DNA from: a virus
Length of the DNA: 20,423 nt
Direction: 5' to 3' (one strand)
IMG/VR virus record: IMGVR_UViG_3300002180_000037
Coordinates: 14,015 to 34,437 of that record
Part shown: positions 9,243-16,583 of the stretch, one piece after another
Numbering within the stretch: position 1 is the first letter of the stretch
How the letters are laid out: each line of letters begins with the position of its first letter
The notes under the pieces: generated by a model
What the model saw: the letters and a program-made list of their open reading frames with translations, nothing else
Database searches by the model: none
What the model was told of the DNA's origin: nothing
Position numbers and translations under genes: made by a program

Positions 9243-11603
9243 ATGGCAATAATAGATGTACCAACTGTGAGACAGATTGCACTACTAGAGCTTAAAGCTC
9301 TAGATGTCTCCTCCAATGCAGAAGTTACCCTATACTTCTCTAACTCTAGTTATGTTACTACACCAACTGATACCCCCGCCAACACAGCTTATATAGCTAG
9401 GTTGAGTGGGGCTCCTTCCTTAGACAGGAAGATGTACTCCTCTAACAACATAGGCGGTCTGGTTTCTCAAGGTATAGGCAATATTAGCCTATACAATGGG
9501 GACGGCGGTTTAGACTACATATATGATGATTACTTGATACTTGGTAGAGAGTTTACCTATAGTATCATATCGTTAGGAGACACACACGAAAACAAGCGAC
9601 TGATATTCAGCGGAGTGGTTAATAATGCACGCTTCGGTGAACAGTCCTTAGAATTAGTACTATCCGGTAAAGAGGTTCTGTTAGATCAACCTCTCTCCCC
9701 TACCAAATACTGCGCCGTCGGAGGCGTGGGCCAGGTGACCTTTAACAGCTCACTACATGGCAGAAACTTACCCGTGTCCTACGGGGTAGTTAAGAACGTA
9801 ACCCCTACCTACATAGCCAGATCGTTAGCTGGACTACTAAAGTACTCTGAGTTTGATGGAGCTAGCACAAGTTCTAGCGTTACCATAAGCGGAGGTGGCT
9901 TAGTTGCTACTCATTCAGGTGATTCAGATAGTTGGGCTACTATATACGCGACCATAGGCGCTGGCGACGACTTGCAATACTTTGAAATAGATACAGCTTT
10001 CAGCTCTAATGGGGCTGTTGGTGTATCAGAAGCAGGTCCGAGGGTTTTTGACGAAGCTATAGGAGATGCAGACGAGGCTTACGGTTTCGAAGCTGCCACT
10101 GGCAACCTCATCTCATATGGCTCTAGCGCGCCTTATTCATCTGCTTATATAGGCGGCACCCGGATAGGGGTAGCTGTCGACCTAGTTGAAGGTAAGCTCT
10201 GGTTTTCTAGGAATGGCATATGGGACGGAAATCCTAGTGCTGGTACTGATCCTGCTGCCTCTGGTCTTAAAGCTCCGCTGTACGTAGCGGTATCTTTATA
10301 TGATGTGGGAGACTCAGTTACTGCGGTGTTTGACCCAGATGGTACTGTGTATCCTACACCTTCCGGATTTAACACCAATACTACCTTACAGACTTCTGTA
10401 ATGGATAAGACTTACCAAGTACACAAGTCTACTATATACAATATTATCTGTGTACATTCTAACGGCGCTGACTTGGCTGAGTCGGAGTACTATACAGAGT
10501 TTGAGAAAGGTACTTTTACCGTAACGGCGGCCTCGGCACAGAGTATTACGGCAGACGTACACGGTGATATAGTTCCAGCTATACCTGAGGGCGCTACTGA
10601 TATAATGAAAGAGCTAGTTATTGGGCAACTAACGCCACCTCAGGAGATAGATGGGGTCAGCTTTAACAATCTACTAACACCGTACTTCGCAGGTGTTAGC
10701 ATTCTTACTAGAGCTACTACTGGATACTACAATCAAACAGGTCAATCTGTTGGAGGCGCTCTTAAGGAGCTACTTAACTCCTTTGGACTATTCGGCGGAT
10801 TTAATCGGAAAGGTGTATTCGACATAGGGCTTTTCAAAGGACAGACCGAGTCTTCCTCCGTGGCTTCGCTAACAGATGTTAGTATCATAGAAGCTTCTAG
10901 GCAGAAGACCTCAATACCTAAGTACAGGAGATCGCTGGGATACGCTAGGAACTATACTCCTATGACTCCCTCTGCCATCGCCCCTACCGTGTTACTATAT
11001 AACCCCGATCAGTATGCCTTCCTGCTAGCACCTTGGAGAGTAGTCACAGCGGATACCTTAGAGCTAGGTATCCGTAAAGTTGACTCAGTAGTAGAGGCTA
11101 TACCTGAAGGAGGGGAGGATGACTACCACACTATTCAAGACAGGTACCCTACTGCCGAAGAAGGTAATCAATTGCCGAGCAATATATTCTCAGGAGTAGA
11201 CGCACTACTGGAGAACAAGAGGCGGTGGAGGCTTTATAATAGTGCTGGAACGCTACTACAGCCAAGTAGGTTAAGTATGGTAGTTAAAGCACTAGCTGGC
11301 TCCTTAGAGCTGAACGACACCTTAATGATAAAATACCCAAGGTTTGGGCTGGATACGGAGGTTCCGTACTGTATTATTGGAATATCAGAGGACACCTTAA
11401 ACAACATAGTAACCTTAGATCTTTGGTCTGGCTCAGAAAGCTCTATAGGCGCTGGTACCGATGTTGATGTCGCTGCTATTGAGGCCTCCTTCGTACAATA
11501 CGATGGCTGCTCACCTATTATAATCGCTATAGAAAGTGACCTACATCCCTACGGACTACCTAGCAACCCCTATGGTATGGGTACTAGGCCTTTTGGATCG
11601 TAA
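9243..11603 (+). CDS. Tail-tip hub-like protein with inserted SPRY-like domain (paralogue 2)
   Basis: The start is set by CGGAGGAA ten to eleven bases upstream, in a 25-base gap after paralogue 1. The protein aligns with its neighbour end to end: TPTDTPANTAY near the N-terminus, GVGQVTFNSSLHGR...LPVSYG before the insert, the SPRY-like signature WFSRNGIWDGNP from W320, and ending in NDTLMIKYPRFGLD, DLWSGSESS and FVQYDG. Conserved blocks such as VFDIG(I/L)FKG, RYPT and KRRWRLYNS are shared; the copies otherwise differ widely, so both have probably been kept for distinct roles. It has an extra 29-residue tail rich in Pro, Gly and Tyr (YGLPSNPYGMGTRPFGS), which may dock the next protein. This gene closes the first block: a promoter follows it. 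Confidence 0.78.
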   Translation: MAIIDVPTVRQIALLELKALDVSSNAEVTLYFSNSSYVTTPTDTPANTAYIARLSGAPSLDRKMYSSNNIGGLVSQGIGNISLYNGDGGLDYIYDDYLILGREFTYSIISLGDTHENKRLIFSGVVNNARFGEQSLELVLSGKEVLLDQPLSPTKYCAVGGVGQVTFNSSLHGRNLPVSYGVVKNVTPTYIARSLAGLLKYSEFDGASTSSSVTISGGGLVATHSGDSDSWATIYATIGAGDDLQYFEIDTAFSSNGAVGVSEAGPRVFDEAIGDADEAYGFEAATGNLISYGSSAPYSSAYIGGTRIGVAVDLVEGKLWFSRNGIWDGNPSAGTDPAASGLKAPLYVAVSLYDVGDSVTAVFDPDGTVYPTPSGFNTNTTLQTSVMDKTYQVHKSTIYNIICVHSNGADLAESEYYTEFEKGTFTVTAASAQSITADVHGDIVPAIPEGATDIMKELVIGQLTPPQEIDGVSFNNLLTPYFAGVSILTRATTGYYNQTGQSVGGALKELLNSFGLFGGFNRKGVFDIGLFKGQTESSSVASLTDVSIIEASRQKTSIPKYRRSLGYARNYTPMTPSAIAPTVLLYNPDQYAFLLAPWRVVTADTLELGIRKVDSVVEAIPEGGEDDYHTIQDRYPTAEEGNQLPSNIFSGVDALLENKRRWRLYNSAGTLLQPSRLSMVVKALAGSLELNDTLMIKYPRFGLDTEVPYCIIGISEDTLNNIVTLDLWSGSESSIGAGTDVDVAAIEASFVQYDGCSPIIIAIESDLHPYGLPSNPYGMGTRPFGS

Positions 11604-11715
11604 GCCTTGCATGTATTTGGTAGTAACTTTTCAGTTGACAGATTCATGAATTTGTGTATAATTGAGAAGTTACCTCCCAGGTATCTTAACTAACTAATTA
11701 GGAGCAGGTACGTAC
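11604..11715 (+). other. Intergenic leader with promoter and possible RBS-masking structure
   Basis: This 112-base non-coding gap holds promoter 1. After the predicted start of transcription (about 11669) comes TACCT-CCC-AGGTA (11671-11683), a small hairpin. Its ACCTCC core is also complementary to the ribosome site region GGAGCAGGTA (11701-11710). The leader could fold in two ways, one hiding the ribosome site. No ORF longer than 12 codons and no convincing terminator for the upstream gene were found. Confidence 0.45.
11635..11662 (+). promoter_or_regulatory. Consensus sigma70 promoter driving the adhesin operon
   Basis: TTGACA at 11635-11640 and TATAAT at 11657-11662 are both exact consensus hexamers, with a 16-base spacer. 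It lies in the gap before the gene at 11716, in the right orientation. Start of transcription is expected near 11669, giving a leader of roughly 47 bases. No extended -10 (TGn) is present. An exact match at both boxes in intergenic DNA is very unlikely by chance. Confidence 0.88.
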
Positions 11716-12594
11716 ATGTCAGATAACGCACCAAGCCATTTAGTTATAGCATACATAGACCGACTACTAGACTCTGCTACTACGGTGACAGGGTTTAGTT
11801 GGGACGGTCTAAATCCTGTAGCTAACTTAACAACTAATAAATTCTCACAAACAGCCAACGCTATAGCCAATAACTCAGCCGTAGCGGTGGACTTTGGTTC
11901 CAGTAAATCAATTGAAGTACTGGCCCTGCCTAGACATACTTTGTCTACTAACGGTACTTGGCGAGTTCGAGTATCTACCGACGTAACCTTACTAACCGAC
12001 CCAGCTTCTGTAGACCTTGGAGACATAGTGTATGACTCGGGGGTAGTCAATGTGTGGCCCTCTCTCGACAGCTATACCACCGTACCTTATGAAGAGTACA
12101 GTATTTGGGCAGCCGAGCTTGTCAATGTACATAATCCCCCTGGAGTCTTGTGGCTACCTAGAGGTACCGAAGCTCAGTACATGTACGTGGACTTCAGCGA
12201 CCCTGACGCAGATGATTACACAATAGGTAAGTTATTCGCCGGCCCTTATTGGCAGCCCGAGAACGGAGTCAGTAGAGGGTGGAGTACCCAGTACATAAGT
12301 CCTACTAAACCTAAGAGGTTAGAAGGTGGACTAGTAACTACCGAACCTAGTAATAGGTATCGAAGAATAGAATATGACTGTAAGTTTATACCTGAAGACG
12401 ACGTCTTCACAGAGGCTGCTATTATTGATAGGGAGTACGCGTTAAACGTACCTTTTGTATCTATCATAGACCCTTCTGATAGTAAGAACGCACATCGTGT
12501 GTTTATTTACGGAACTAACAGTAAGATACACGCTTCAATAAATACTTCTTACGGGTACTACTCTAAGAAGTTCACGATAGATGAGTGGCTATAG
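11716..12594 (+). CDS. Virion structural protein, possibly galactose-binding-like (paralogue of 12606 C-terminal part)
   Basis: First gene after promoter 1. Ribosome site: TAGGAG ending 11 bases before ATG, or AGGTA five bases before it. The 292-residue protein follows a pattern I associate with phage tail proteins of probable beta-sandwich fold: AVDFGSSKSIEVLALPRHTL (about 56-75), TWRVRVSTDVTLLTDP, YDSG, then YMYVDFSDPDADDYTIGKLF and a (G/S)P.WQ motif, RGW, and a C-terminus TIDEWL. The next gene repeats nearly all of these in order. The likely role is as a tail-tip or fibre-base component, possibly carbohydrate-binding; that is inference from fold-like pattern only. No signal peptide or enzyme motif is visible. 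Confidence 0.72.
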   Translation: MSDNAPSHLVIAYIDRLLDSATTVTGFSWDGLNPVANLTTNKFSQTANAIANNSAVAVDFGSSKSIEVLALPRHTLSTNGTWRVRVSTDVTLLTDPASVDLGDIVYDSGVVNVWPSLDSYTTVPYEEYSIWAAELVNVHNPPGVLWLPRGTEAQYMYVDFSDPDADDYTIGKLFAGPYWQPENGVSRGWSTQYISPTKPKRLEGGLVTTEPSNRYRRIEYDCKFIPEDDVFTEAAIIDREYALNVPFVSIIDPSDSKNAHRVFIYGTNSKIHASINTSYGYYSKKFTIDEWL

Positions 12595-12605
12595 GAGGCT
12601 AACCA

Positions 12606-14000
12606 ATGCCAGCATTAACCGGCCTAGGGGCCACTACGAATATAACCTCGCTAAGTCCTGGTAGGGGCTTAGCCCTAACCGGCTTAGAGTCTGTAGTAGT
12701 AGCTCAGTATTTACCTACTATTCTACAAGGTGTAGAAACTCCTATAATTTTAGAGGGGTTAGGCTACTACAAAGGAGAGCTATTCTCCGGAGTAGCCAGT
12801 ACCAGCGCTTTAGGTAGTTTAGGTACTACTAAGTCTGGATCGTTGGCATTATCTGGCGTATCTGAAGACTTTGCTCTTGGTGTAATAGACCTACCTAATC
12901 TACAAGTACAGGCTCCTGTAACCCCCAAGCCGCAACCTTTGTTGGCTTATATTGATTATACTACTCTAACATCTACCACCATACAAGGCGTAGGTTCTTG
13001 GGCCGCCTCGCTACCTTTAGAAAATGCACTAAATACAAGCATGGGAGAAGCAGCTAGAGTACTAAGTACAACAGCGACCATGAGCATTGACATCGCTTCG
13101 TCACATTCTCTAGATGTTGTAGCTATACCAAAACACAACCTAACGGATCAGGCTACTTGGCGGGTAAGGATGAGCAATGACGCTACACTCCTAACAGACC
13201 CAGATAACGTAGCTCCTTTAGATTTAGTGTACGATAACGGTTCCGGTACCTCGACGGTATCTACCACACTAATAAACGTTTTAAGCCCACCAGCGACCAT
13301 AGACGTAGAGGCAGATGTAGGATTCGCACCGGGTGGCCTAATAAAGATACACAATGCTACCAATAACTATATATTGGGTACTGTTGATAGTTACGCTGCT
13401 GGCGTACTAACGTTTACTAAGACGTCTGGGTCAACCGATCCATACGCATCAGGAACTTGGACTGTTACTTTAATCGACGATAGTCCTAGAATGTTCTCAA
13501 CTGACACCGTATTTTCCGCAGGAGCTGCAGTAATACCTCCTGCATTGTTGATCTTGCCAGCTACCGTTAAGGCTAGATACTTGCACGTAACTATCGAAGA
13601 CCCTACTAATGCTTTAGGGTACTTGGATATATACAAAGTACTAGCATCTCCTGCGTGGCAAAGTAGTCACGACATAGATCGTGGTTGGAAGATTACTAAC
13701 ATAGATAAGAGTAAGAAGACCTTATCGCACGGAGCACAGCTCTATATAGACTCAAGACCGATGTACCGCAAGTTTGAGATTAGGTACACTCACATGGATA
13801 AGACCGAGATTATGTCAAACCTTCTAGAACTAGATAGATTGATAGGTACCGAGGCTCCTGTGTTGTTATGTCTGGAACCCTTAAATGCGGCTAGGTTAGC
13901 GGATAAGTCTATATACGGGACTAAAACAGCTTTACCTAAGTTCGCGGAGAGATTCGCGGGATTAATGGGAACATCAATATCTATAGAGGAGTGGATTTAG
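12606..14000 (+). CDS. Virion structural protein: repeat N-terminus plus paralogue of 11716 with inserted beta-domain
   Basis: AGGAGG (12593-12598) overlaps the upstream TAG stop and sits seven bases from ATG. Three parts are visible. Residues 1-115 are Gly/Leu/Thr/Ser-rich with degenerate repeats of the type ALTG(L/V)...L...G, starting MPALT as in the gene at 18952. From about residue 116 the protein aligns with 11716: AYIDYTTLTSTT, IDIASSHSLDVVAIPKHNL, TWRVRMSNDATLLTDPDN, YLHVTIEDP, a PAWQ motif, RGW and a final SIEEWI. At about 226-300 an insert absent from 11716 (VGFAPGGLIKIHNATNNYI then TGTVDSY-like turn and WTVTL) looks like a small beta-domain recurrent in phage fibres. Probably a second, larger variant of the same tail part. 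Function is inferred. Confidence 0.72.
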   Translation: MPALTGLGATTNITSLSPGRGLALTGLESVVVAQYLPTILQGVETPIILEGLGYYKGELFSGVASTSALGSLGTTKSGSLALSGVSEDFALGVIDLPNLQVQAPVTPKPQPLLAYIDYTTLTSTTIQGVGSWAASLPLENALNTSMGEAARVLSTTATMSIDIASSHSLDVVAIPKHNLTDQATWRVRMSNDATLLTDPDNVAPLDLVYDNGSGTSTVSTTLINVLSPPATIDVEADVGFAPGGLIKIHNATNNYILGTVDSYAAGVLTFTKTSGSTDPYASGTWTVTLIDDSPRMFSTDTVFSAGAAVIPPALLILPATVKARYLHVTIEDPTNALGYLDIYKVLASPAWQSSHDIDRGWKITNIDKSKKTLSHGAQLYIDSRPMYRKFEIRYTHMDKTEIMSNLLELDRLIGTEAPVLLCLEPLNAARLADKSIYGTKTALPKFAERFAGLMGTSISIEEWI

Positions 14001-14001
14001 T

Positions 14002-14370
14002 ATGTCAGCAAATGTTTATGATTTCGTACGAGAGACCTCTACTACAGTAGGTACAGGAGCGACCATATCCCTTACGGCAATCACTGGATTCAGTAGATTT
14101 GCAGATGTGGCTGTAGTAGGTACGAAAGTCTACTACAGTATCCTAAGTGGAAATGATAGAGAGGTGGGTATTGGTACTATACAGGCTTCCAATACCTTCT
14201 CTAGAGACACCCCCTTAACAACGTTAGTCGGAGGCGTATACAATAAGAACCCTCTGACACCTATAAGCATGAACGGAGACTCAGAGGTGGCCATAACCCC
14301 TCTAGCTCAAACACTGACAACCATAGAAGAAGAAGTAGCTGCAAGAATCCTACTTCTTATAGGAACCTAG
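14002..14370 (+). CDS. Small phage tail/fibre accessory protein (paralogue of C-terminal domain of 18952)
   Basis: GAGGAG (13986-13991) lies ten bases before ATG and the gap to the upstream gene is one base. The 122-residue protein is beta-rich, with YDFVRETSTTVGTGATISL at the start, then VYYSI...GN.RE.G.GT and a repeated segment around TPLTTLVGGVYNKNP. The C-terminus has TPLAQTLTTIEEEVAARILLLIGT, where the last part looks helical. The same domain, with PLTTLENGVY and APMAQTF, forms residues 101-223 of the gene at 18952. Proteins with this pattern are commonly encoded near phage tail fibres, and I suggest a connector or fibre head role. No biochemical function is known to me. Confidence 0.66.
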   Translation: MSANVYDFVRETSTTVGTGATISLTAITGFSRFADVAVVGTKVYYSILSGNDREVGIGTIQASNTFSRDTPLTTLVGGVYNKNPLTPISMNGDSEVAITPLAQTLTTIEEEVAARILLLIGT

Positions 14371-14373
14371 CAA

Positions 14374-14700
14374 ATGGCAATAGAATACAAAGTACTTGGA
14401 CAATCTGCACCTACTGCTGGTATACTGACAGACGTATATACCGTACCAGTCGATACGTCTGCTATTATATCTACTATATCTATCGCAAGTATCGGTGCTG
14501 CTGATACTGTGCGCGTTGCTGTACGTCCAGGAGGTGCCGGTATTTTAAATCAGCACTATATAGTATATGATGTAGCGATGGAATCAGGTGAAGCAACCTA
14601 CCTTACTATGGGCATAACATTGGGCTCAGGCGACGTTATAAGTGTTTACAGCTTAGACGCTCTTACGTCTTTTGGAATCTTCGGCTCAGAGATAGTATAA
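14374..14700 (+). CDS. Small conserved phage virion-associated protein
   Basis: ATAGGAA lies nine bases upstream of ATG. The 108-residue protein is predicted almost entirely beta. It matches a pattern I recognise from many phages as a small protein encoded beside tail fibres: YKVLGQSAPTAG, LTDVYTVP, then AVRPGGAGI.NQHYI.YD, and a LGSGDVISVYS..., ending FGSEI. No function is established that I can name; a small beta-sandwich decoration or fibre-linked protein is the likeliest. Its TAA stop overlaps the next ATG (TAATG), so the following LRR fibre is probably translationally coupled to it; that gene has only a weak ribosome site of its own. Confidence 0.66.
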   Translation: MAIEYKVLGQSAPTAGILTDVYTVPVDTSAIISTISIASIGAADTVRVAVRPGGAGILNQHYIVYDVAMESGEATYLTMGITLGSGDVISVYSLDALTSFGIFGSEIV

Positions 14701-16574
14701 TGTCTAGTCTTAAGTTTAGTCAGCTAGGCTTAGCTAGCAAAACTATAGGACTCAATAAACCTTTAGGTGTAGAGACATCTTTTGATGGAGTACTAACTCC
14801 TATGCCCTCTACAGCCAATACTGACTACTTACTGGGTCGCATAAAAATCGGTCCGTATAGAACATTACTAGCAATAGATGTCACTACTAACGCAGGTCCA
14901 AACGCTGTTAGTAATGGTTATTACGTAAGTTGGGGCGACGGTAGCCCGCCAGAATTATTTGCTAGCGGGACTGTTGCAGAGCACGAATACATAGGCAGTG
15001 AGGGATATTCCTACAACACTAAAGGCACTAAATATGCCTACGGGTTTGTAGAGGTATATCCGGCAGGTGACGACACTTTAGATACTATCGACTTAAGTAA
15101 GTATTATAATGATGTCACCGCTAACTCTGACTATAACCCTCCCGCCTATAGTTCTGCTTGGTTGCAGTTAGAGGTGGTTTCTAACAGCCTAACTGCTTTT
15201 ACAGTAGGGCCTATAAGTTCTGGTTTCGCCAATGGCTACGCCTCTGCGGAGTTAGGCTCTGTCGGTATGTATCGGATGGGGTACTGGGAAGGTATCTATA
15301 CAGGAGACCCAAACACTACAACTCCTGAGATACCGCATAGAAACTTAGCAGAGGTATACTTTAGATGCCCTAATGTTGTAGACGGGTCTTATATGTTTCA
15401 GTGTTGTACTGCTTTGCGCAAGTTAGATATTGACACTAGCAACATGGAAATAATGCATTTAATGTTTGCTAACTGTATAGTACTAAGGGATGCATCCAGT
15501 GTTACCTTCGAATCTTGTGTAGACGCTTCAGGAGTTTTTCAGGCCTGTAGTATTTTAACAGTATTGCCGTCACTCTATATGCCAAAAGTAGCTTACTTAG
15601 ATAGGGCATTCGCAGGGTGTGACTTATTGGTAGATTTCTCCCTTACCTTAACAGGGGCTTGCATAGACGTGTCTTATATGTTTGCCTTCTGCAACATACT
15701 ACGTTCCGTAGTCATAAAAGGTCCCAGTGTTAGAGGTCCGGCAGATCATATGTTCGAAGATTGCCTATACCTCACCAGGGTAGCTATAACTAATGTTAGT
15801 AGTATAACTAGCGCAGAGTACTTATTCCAAGGGTGCGATTATTTACGCAATATACCTGATTGGAATTTTATAAGTTGCAAGAGTATATATAGGTGCTTTT
15901 ATCAAATGAAGCGGCTCTCTGTAGCCCCTAAATGGATACTACCCGCCTGCACAGACTATAGAGAATGTTTTTCAGAAACTGCTATAATAGAGGGCCCTAA
16001 CTGGGATATGCCTTCTGGGGAGCGCTTTTACAGGATGTTTAGGAACTGTAAGTGGTTAGAAAGGTGCAGCCTATACTTTCCTTCCGACGATTATAGGGAG
16101 TATGTTGGCGTTTTTGAGGGCTGCCACTGGTTAGAAGATCTAGCCGTAGATACTCCTATAGGTCTACCTCATGGCAATTACTTCTTAAATGGTTGTCACT
16201 CTATTGAATTCTTGCCACCAGTTACCTATAGAAACACTACAGGAGTAACTAATGTCTATGCTGACTCATTCAACTTAATGAATTCTTTAGTAGAGTACCC
16301 TGGGTTCATAGGCCTTGATACAGACTTGTCTCAGTTCACTACCAGCCCTTACAGTAACGTAGGTCCTAAGGTATCGAAGTTACTAGCGCCTATCTGTGAG
16401 AAGTCTTTCACAGTGGATTCATGTGTTATGACTTCGGTAGGGTTAAATGAACTATATGAGAGCCTGCCTGTAGTAACTAGTAAAACTATCACGATAACTA
16501 ATGTAGACGATGATGAAGTAGCTGCGTCCGACACTACCATAGCCACCGATAAAGGTTGGACAGTCAATTCCTAG
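14700..16574 (+). CDS. Tail fibre/adhesin with BspA-type (DUF285) leucine-rich repeats
   Basis: 624 residues, starting by TAATG coupling to the upstream gene. The N-terminus KFSQLGLASKTIG matches that of the next fibre. A SWGDGSP motif at 77-83 followed by SGTVAEHEY is typical of PKD-like beta-domains found before BspA-type repeats. From M232 to about 520 there are 12 copies of a repeat with the pattern (M/V/L/A/C)F..C..L, at residues 232, 255, 279, 303, 327, 351, 375, 399, 423, 446, 471 and 495, so 23-25 residues apart. The C-terminus has TIATDKGWTV, the usual end of this family. Such solenoids are adhesive surfaces, so this is the strongest receptor-binding candidate. Most repeat units hold a Cys at the fixed position (the units at 399 and 423 lack it). 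No signal peptide is visible. Confidence 0.85.
   Translation: MSSLKFSQLGLASKTIGLNKPLGVETSFDGVLTPMPSTANTDYLLGRIKIGPYRTLLAIDVTTNAGPNAVSNGYYVSWGDGSPPELFASGTVAEHEYIGSEGYSYNTKGTKYAYGFVEVYPAGDDTLDTIDLSKYYNDVTANSDYNPPAYSSAWLQLEVVSNSLTAFTVGPISSGFANGYASAELGSVGMYRMGYWEGIYTGDPNTTTPEIPHRNLAEVYFRCPNVVDGSYMFQCCTALRKLDIDTSNMEIMHLMFANCIVLRDASSVTFESCVDASGVFQACSILTVLPSLYMPKVAYLDRAFAGCDLLVDFSLTLTGACIDVSYMFAFCNILRSVVIKGPSVRGPADHMFEDCLYLTRVAITNVSSITSAEYLFQGCDYLRNIPDWNFISCKSIYRCFYQMKRLSVAPKWILPACTDYRECFSETAIIEGPNWDMPSGERFYRMFRNCKWLERCSLYFPSDDYREYVGVFEGCHWLEDLAVDTPIGLPHGNYFLNGCHSIEFLPPVTYRNTTGVTNVYADSFNLMNSLVEYPGFIGLDTDLSQFTTSPYSNVGPKVSKLLAPICEKSFTVDSCVMTSVGLNELYESLPVVTSKTITITNVDDDEVAASDTTIATDKGWTVNS
15393..16259 (+). 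repeat. Twelve ~24-residue leucine-rich repeats in the fibre gene
   Basis: Units of 23-25 codons carry MF.xC.xL-type cores (MFQCC, MFANC, VFQAC, AFAGC, MFAFC, MFEDC, LFQGC, CFYQM, CFSET, MFRNC, VFEGC, FLNGC). Spacing is so regular that a solenoid fold is near certain. DNA copies are diverged, so copy number is unlikely to change by simple slippage. Confidence 0.85.
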
Positions 16575-16578
16575 GAGG
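16573..16578 (+). promoter_or_regulatory. Ribosome binding site deciding a TTG start
   Basis: AGGAGG lies five bases before TTG at 16584 and overlaps the TAG stop of the upstream fibre (16572-16574). The full consensus site and the N-terminal match to the other fibre (FxQxGLxxxxIG) favour the TTG start. Confidence 0.8.
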
Positions 16579-16583
16579 TTCTT

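Noticed and set aside
11580-11634. Possible terminator after the second hub-like gene (AGGCCTTTTGG and nearby)
   Set aside because: Only a few complementary bases and no T-run after them; no stable stem can be drawn.
12735-12745. TATAAT hexamers inside genes (for example near 12740, 15105 and 15983)
   Set aside because: No matching -35 box at 16-18 bases upstream; these are expected by chance in AT-rich coding DNA with many ATA and TAT codons.
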